Shown here: positions 59,291-64,000 of the stretch, one piece after another
How the letters are laid out: every line of letters begins with the position of its first letter
Position numbering within the stretch: position 1 is the stretch's first letter
Assembly: GCF_028009165.1 (NCBI RefSeq)
Contig: NW_026611618.1
Location: 434,001-498,000 of the forward strand
Length of the DNA: 64,000 bases
Direction: 5' to 3'
From: Akanthomyces muscarius
Taxonomy: Eukaryota; Ascomycota; Sordariomycetes; Hypocreales; Cordycipitaceae
Translations under genes and position numbers: made by a program
The notes under the pieces: generated by a model
What the model was told of the DNA's origin: nothing
What the model saw: the letters and a program-made list of their open reading frames with translations, nothing else
The model's database searches: none

Positions 59291-60775
59291 TTATTGCCGC
59301 AGGACAGCATTGCAGGGCACAATAGGCAGCGTGACGGAACCATCATACTCGTCCGTGACGTGCTCCGGAAGCTCGCAGATGGACAGTTCATTGTAAATCT
59401 CGTCCAGCCAGTTGCTCAGGTATCCCCTCTCATAAAAGACCTTTGTGTCGTCGGAGGGATCCCTTATGCACATGGTGACAATCGGTCCTGTGCCCTCTTC
59501 CTCCTCCTCATCATCATCATCCTCGTCTTCGTCATCGTCCTCCTCGTCCTCCTCGTTCGTCCTGCCATTCTTTTCAGCCTGGTCCTTTTTTTCCTGCCTC
59601 TCTTGGCGGTCCTTCTCGCGCTCCGCCTTGATCCGCTCCGTGTCGTCGTTCCTCCTGTCGTGCTCCTCCTGCGACAGTTTCTCGCTGATTTGCGCATGAT
59701 CCCAGCGCGGCAGCAGCACGTTTGTCACCTGCGTCATGGGCTTGCCGTCGCGCTGCACCGTCTCGTAGACGATCCTGGGCTTCCACTCCTTGTGCGGTAG
59801 GTCGCCCCAGATGCAGGCGATTTGCTGAATGTTGGGCAGGAACTCGAGAATGTTGCCCACCACGCCTACGCTCTGGTACATGGTGAAGGCGGGCAGGGCC
59901 AGGTGCTTGATGGTCTCGCCAATGTCATGAACAGGGTCCTCCTCCTCGTCCGCGTCGTCGTTGTCGTCTGGGGCCATCATGTGCGGCATCTGGAGACGGT
60001 CGCAGAAGCGCCGCCAGTAGCGGCGGTCGACGTAGAGATGGTCGCGCTCGGGGTCGTATTTTCGAGTGTACGGCGGGAGGCCGTCTTTGTTCGGGGCGAA
60101 GCCGGTGTTAATCTCGCCTTTGGAAATGGTGTTGCGGTTAAGCTGGATGTCGTGTTTCTTGAGCCAGTTGAGGGTGACGGAGCGTGCTTCGCGGTTGACG
60201 AGGAGAAGAGGAGGAATGTATACGGCAATGACAACTTCATCGTCCCAGGCGCGTTCCTGGCCGTAGGGATTTCCAGGTTCGAACTCGCCCTCGTCGGTAT
60301 CTAAGCTTCCCTGGAACTCATCTTCGCTCTCCTCGACTTCCTCGTCTTCCTCGTCGTCGTCGTCGTCGTCGTTTTCACCTTCATCTCCGATCGGCGCTTC
60401 ATTCGTAGCATCGTCCTGCCCGTCCCCTTCGCCCGCTCCGTCGTCGACGTCGTCGTCGGCTATTGTTATGACGCCATTGCTTGGTAGCGTCGTCGGCGCT
60501 GGAGGCACCGGGCCGGCTGTGTCCTCATTCTCGTTCTGTCCAGCAACTTGGCGCAGAGCGAGCAGCCGAATCTCTTCAAACTGCTCGTCTGACATGAACT
60601 CATCCGCATCATCCCCACCCATAAGCAATTCGTCATCGTCGTCTTCCTCCTCCAGCAGCCATGGGCGTGCGGTGCGAAAAGGCACCATGGTGGGGGCATC
60701 GCCATGCTCGCCCAAAGTCAAGGTCCAGATGAAATGGCGCAGCTCCGCCGGAAGGCGGTCAAAGGAGCTGCCCAT
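59291..60775 (-). CDS. 2EXR-domain protein with acidic low-complexity regions
   Basis: Single exon, 494 residues. It opens with SFDRLPAELRHFIWTLTLG, the 'F..LP.ELR..IW' signature of the fungal 2EXR domain, and the second half of the domain, IPPLLLVNREARSVTLNW, comes at about residues 196-213. The two are separated by a strongly acidic insert (DEGENDDDDDDEEDEEVEESEDE, encoded by GAC/GAA repeats near 60330-60400). Another acidic run (EEDEEDDDEDEDDDDEEEEE) occurs near residues 420-440. Between them YTRKYDPERDHLYVDRRYWRRF and IQQIACIWGDLPHKEW are family-like. No biochemical role is known for these proteins, which are numerous in Sordariomycetes. Divergent from the MDR gene at 61382. Confidence 0.85.
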   Translation of the reverse strand: MGSSFDRLPAELRHFIWTLTLGEHGDAPTMVPFRTARPWLLEEEDDDDELLMGGDDADEFMSDEQFEEIRLLALRQVAGQNENEDTAGPVPPAPTTLPSNGVITIADDDVDDGAGEGDGQDDATNEAPIGDEGENDDDDDDEEDEEVEESEDEFQGSLDTDEGEFEPGNPYGQERAWDDEVVIAVYIPPLLLVNREARSVTLNWLKKHDIQLNRNTISKGEINTGFAPNKDGLPPYTRKYDPERDHLYVDRRYWRRFCDRLQMPHMMAPDDNDDADEEEDPVHDIGETIKHLALPAFTMYQSVGVVGNILEFLPNIQQIACIWGDLPHKEWKPRIVYETVQRDGKPMTQVTNVLLPRWDHAQISEKLSQEEHDRRNDDTERIKAEREKDRQERQEKKDQAEKNGRTNEEDEEDDDEDEDDDDEEEEEGTGPIVTMCIRDPSDDTKVFYERGYLSNWLDEIYNELSICELPEHVTDEYDGSVTLPIVPCNAVLRQ

Positions 60776-61381
60776 GGTGTGTGTCCGAAAGCAATACTAA
60801 GGATTCAGGCTACTGTACAAGTGCAAATAGGAAAGAAGATGGCCGAGCGGCCGAAAGATGAAGGGAAGAAATGCGATGGCAACGGAAGACGTAGGAGGGG
60901 CTGAACTGCCGGCGCGAAGTGGGACGCGACGAGACGCGATCAGGGGTCTGATCAGCGATCAAGTAATTAATATCCGTACACTGTCCCGGTGATTCACAGT
61001 CTACATATCATTGCCCTTTTTCTGTTTCCTCTTCTCCCCAGGAAAATACAGGGTCCCTCATTATAAATCTTTCGCAGCCCCGTGGGCAAAAGCAGTGACG
61101 GTTATCCGCTCAGCCTTACGTTCGTTGCTACGTCAGTAAAATAAGTCGAGATTAGATCGTCTTCAGTATCGTTATAGTGCAGGGAGAAGACCAGTGGCCG
61201 CCTCGGGGAGAAAAGTGCCAGCGCCAGTGTATATTCTGTGCCCTGCATGTGTATTCAGTTAGACCCGCACAAAGCCTCCTTACTATGTTATAAAAGACGC
61301 TTTCGGCCGGTGCCATTCTGTGTTGACGACCCCGCAAGCAAAAACCGAGCCGTGACAACCACTCTATCCACAAGACGCACA
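60776..61381. other. Divergent promoter between the 2EXR and MDR genes
   Basis: No gene. TATAAATC near 61062 and pyrimidine-rich runs near 61018-61040 are present; 61238 has an in-frame ATG upstream of the preferred MDR start. Confidence 0.55.
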
Positions 61382-62550
61382 ATGTCCTTGCCCGCCTCCC
61401 ACCGGGCCCTCCAGCTCGAGAGCAAGGAATCTGGCTTTCAGGTGCGCGTCCTGGCCACGCCGCAGCCCACGACGGGCACCGCCATCGTTGCCGTCTGCTC
61501 CGCCGCGATTCTGCCATATCATGGCGCCGTCTATAGCGGAAAACATCCCGTGCAGTACCCTACGCCGTTGGTGGGCGGGTTCAGCGCCATCGGTCGCATC
61601 GCTGCCGTGGGACCAGATGCCACGATTCTCGCGCCGGGGCAGCTCGTCTACGTCGACTGCGTTGTGCGTGCGCGTGACAGTCCGGACGAGTTCTTCCTGT
61701 CGGCCATTTCCGATGGCCTCACGCCAGGCGGCCGCAAGTTGATGGCGGGAGCGTGGCGGGACGGCACCTTTGCAGAATTCGTGGCTATGCCGCTGGAAAA
61801 CTGCATTCCCCTCAACGAGGCCAAGCTCTGCCAGGTTTTGGGGTACTCGCCGCAGGATCTGGCATGCATGGCGTACATGCTCGTGCCCTACGCGGGGCTG
61901 AGAGACATACGACTTGAAGCTGGCGAGACTATTGTCATCTGTCCCGCCACAGGCTTCTACAGCAGTCTGGCGGTGCAGGTCGCCATCACCATGGGCGCCA
62001 GCGTCATTGCCTTGGGCCGAAGCGAGGACAAGCTAAAGGCGCTCGCCATCGATATTCATTCTAGATATCCACTGGCTAGCATGGAGACGGTCTGCATAAC
62101 CGGGGATGAGGCCAAAGACACGGCCGCTATCAAAACCCTGGGCACCGTTGACGCCGTCTTGGACATTACGCCCTCAGCAGCATCCGGTTCGACGCACACG
62201 CGGAGCGCAATCAAATCGCTTCGTCGCGGTGGGCGCATCAGCGTCATGGCCTCTACCAAGAATATTGCCGTCTCTGAAATTCTCCTCAACGGCCTCACAG
62301 TCAAAGGTAGGTCTCAGCCCATGCCGTCTCTGCCAGGGATACGAGTATTGACTAGCGCAACTTCCCAGGCAAGATGATGTACGAACGAGACGCGGTAATC
62401 CATTTCGTCAAGATGCTGGAGGCCGGCTTGTTTCCGAAAAATGGCAATCTCGTGAAGACGACTGTATTTGGCTTGGATGAGTGGAAGGATGCCTTCAGCT
62501 TTGCTGCCGAGAATAACGGAATTGGCCAATGTGTAGTTTTCAAGCCTTAG
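61382..62550 (+). CDS. Zinc-type/quinone-reductase-like MDR oxidoreductase
   Basis: Two exons, 61382-62306 and 62369-62550 (62-nt intron, phase 1), encode 368 residues. Medium-chain dehydrogenase/reductase fold: N-terminal GroES-like domain with LVGGFSAIGRIAAVGPDATILAPGQLVYVDC, then the nucleotide-binding domain (ETIVICPATGFYSSLAVQVAITMGASVIALGRSEDKL; the usual GxGxxG is replaced by ATGFYSS) and the C-terminal FGLDEWKDAFSFA. Zinc ligands of alcohol dehydrogenases (Cys-His pair, four-Cys loop) are absent, so it is probably a zinc-free NADP-dependent reductase. Related fungal enzymes occur in secondary metabolism, but no cluster surrounds it. An upstream in-frame ATG at 61238 would add 48 residues of non-family sequence, so I start at 61382. 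Confidence 0.88.
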
Positions 62551-62860
62551 TGTTGGTCTAGTATAAGCAAAACAAAGGAATGATCCTATATACCGATACC
62601 ACCAGTCACCCGGGAGCAATAGGTGAAAATAAACAATATACAGACAAGTGATAGCCTAATTAAGTAGGAGGAGATTTAGTCGTGTTAGTATCCTGCCGCG
62701 TACGTGGTAATGGTGACGTCTGCGCCACGGCATTTGGCGGGGTTCCCCAGGCACGAGAGACTATCTGCGGGAAAGACAAAGCTTCTTCGAGGCTATTTAG
62801 TGAAAAGCCTAATGTAAATTTTATATAATGCTTGCATTATTTCCCTACATGCTGCCTCAT

Positions 62861-63200
62861 CTACTCCATGAGGTTGACTGCAAAATCGCCGCCCTCGCGC
62901 ATCGAGTCCTGCAGGGGCGTCTCCCACAGCTCGCGAAAGTGCACGTTTGCGATATTGGCCACGGCCATGCCCTTCATGCAGTCCGAATCGATGGTTGAGG
63001 CGTACACGTTCCGAATGCAATCCACGAATCGTTCACTGACCACAGCCTCGCAACCTTGATCTTGAGCTTGTCCAGCGAATACTCCCGAATGCAATCCACG
63101 AATCGTTCACTGAGCACAGCCTCGCAACCTTGATCTTGAGCTTGTCCAGCGAATACTCCTTAGAGCCCTTGACACCAAAGTACTGCGCGAGCTCATACAC
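62861..63200 (-). pseudogene. Broken BTB/POZ-type protein gene (C-terminal part)
   Basis: Downward from 63200 the sequence reads VYELAQYFGVKGSKEYSLDKLKIKV, the 'VYxLAxKYxVxxLKxLAxxK' helix region that follows a fungal BTB domain. The continuing family segment, SERFVDCIRNVYASTIDSDC ... VANIANVHFRELWETPLQDS, is in another frame and ends at TAG 62861-62863. Between them a 74-nt tandem duplication (63011-63158) and a frame change destroy the reading frame. A likely 70-nt intron (63201-63270, GTATGT donor) precedes it; upstream exons with the BTB domain proper cannot be read with confidence. Confidence 0.7.
63011..63158. repeat. Perfect-looking 74-nt tandem duplication inside the BTB pseudogene
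   Basis: Units 63011-63084 and 63085-63158, both starting ccgaatgcaatccacgaatc and ending gcgaatactc, differ at about one position (cactgac versus cactgag). The 74-nt unit is not a multiple of three. Confidence 0.95.
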
Positions 63201-63270
63201 CTGTAGGTTCGCCGTCGTTCAGAAATCTTGGTCTCAGTGAAGTAAGCACTCGTTTTTAGCTGCCACATAC

Positions 63271-64000
63271 TAGCACTCCGCGTACAAGAAATACAGACTC
63301 GGAGCAGAGCATTCTCGGGATCGCGCCACATTCCGGCACGCGCAAATTGCTGGCACACGCCTTGCTCGAGCAACTCGGCGGGCCGACGGCTGAAATGCGT
63401 AGCGTTTTTTTTCTTCGTTATGGAGAGAAGGAAAAGAACACACTATCCTACTTCGTTCGGGATATAGCGGCTCATCTGGCGCTGTGCGGCACAGAGTTTC
63501 GACGAGGCGCTCTTTCAGCGGCCTGCCGACAGCCCCGTGGACCTCAAAGACAGCTTTCATTCACTTTCACAGTGTCCTTCAAGCTTGTATTCACCCAAAC
63601 ATAATTTTCAGTTGATCCGCATCTCATATAGCACTTAATCGCTCCGGTTAAGATAACACTCGTTTGGCGAATTGGCCTCTACATTGCTTCCTCTTACTAG
63701 ACGCTGCATGAATGCGCATAAGTCAAGCAAGTCTACCTTCCTTTTTGTTTTGAATTGCCAAATTCCTGGCTTCTCCTGATACCGATGATAACAAATGCCT
63801 GCTCCAGCCGAGTTTGAAATGATCATGGACGAGATGAAGAAATATGCCTTGAGTAGTTTCACTCGTTTAGAAAAGCAATAGTAGATATGGCTGTAGGTAC
63901 TGCTCTATACCTATAATTTTGCACATAACTGAAGTATAGGTAGAGCCTGTGTAGTCGGTCGAACCTTGACACCATCGCTTCTGCCTGCTATATTGTGCAC
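63271..64000. other. Right-end region, no clear gene
   Basis: It probably contains decayed upstream exons of the BTB-type gene (for example around 63275-63420, -), but no frame is convincing. From 63600 onward the sequence is AT-rich and featureless. Confidence 0.45.

Noticed and set aside
61238..61381. Upstream ATG extending the MDR oxidoreductase by 48 residues
   Set aside because: Extension is not family-like and the downstream MSLPASHRALQLES matches the usual N-terminus.

Overview
The window looks like nuclear DNA of a filamentous ascomycete. Genes are compact and split by short (about 50-100 nt) GT-AG introns with CTAAC/CTGAC-type branch points. Coding DNA is GC-rich in third positions, and intergenic DNA has AT-rich, mutation-decayed patches. 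The gene set (subgroup-C-like GH18 chitinase, LysM protein, GH71 glucanase, F-box/ankyrin and 2EXR proteins) fits Sordariomycetes, probably Hypocreales; that placement is inference. I resolved about 20 intact genes plus a left-truncated one and several broken ones. Exon joins were built by hand and checked for phase.

Layout: 1-1900 (-) gamma-glutamyltransferase, cut by the left edge; 2423-5190 (-) two tandem F-box/ankyrin genes; 6443-7810 (-) secretory lipase; 10382-14810 (-) full-length ABCC transporter; 17114-26367 a secreted-protein cluster (SGNH hydrolase, chitin-binding GH18 chitinase, astacin-like metallopeptidase, five-LysM protein); 26533-27705 (-) DUF7730-like protein. Then comes a conserved housekeeping block: TRM2 tRNA methyltransferase (+), UCS-domain myosin chaperone (-), TFIIH subunit TFB4 (+), taspase/asparaginase-family Ntn hydrolase (-), and further on ARP3 (+). 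Between the last two lie a small Cys-rich secreted protein and a decayed secreted Cys-rich gene. The right third has a zinc alcohol dehydrogenase, a transglutaminase-like protein with an adjacent pseudogene copy, a glucose-oxidase-type GMC enzyme, an unrecognised two-exon gene, a GH71 alpha-1,3-glucanase, ATX1, an F-box-like protein, a 2EXR protein, an MDR-family oxidoreductase and a broken BTB-type gene.

The most interesting part is 19.7-26.4 kb. The chitinase has the cysteine-rich module of subgroup-C chitinases but no LysM domains, while a separate protein with five LysM domains sits 2.6 kb downstream on the same strand. Both promoters carry the same 12-mer (TCCGTGTAAGCC) at nearly the same distance from the ATG (140 and 145 nt). 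Both upstream regions also hold one arm of a roughly 135-nt inverted repeat whose best 51 nt differ at only three positions. This suggests a co-regulated split chitinase/LysM system, or copies of one small element captured by both promoters. Secreted hydrolases (chitinase, metallopeptidase, lipase, alpha-1,3-glucanase, glucose oxidase) suit a fungus that attacks or competes with other organisms, but the window alone cannot show lifestyle.
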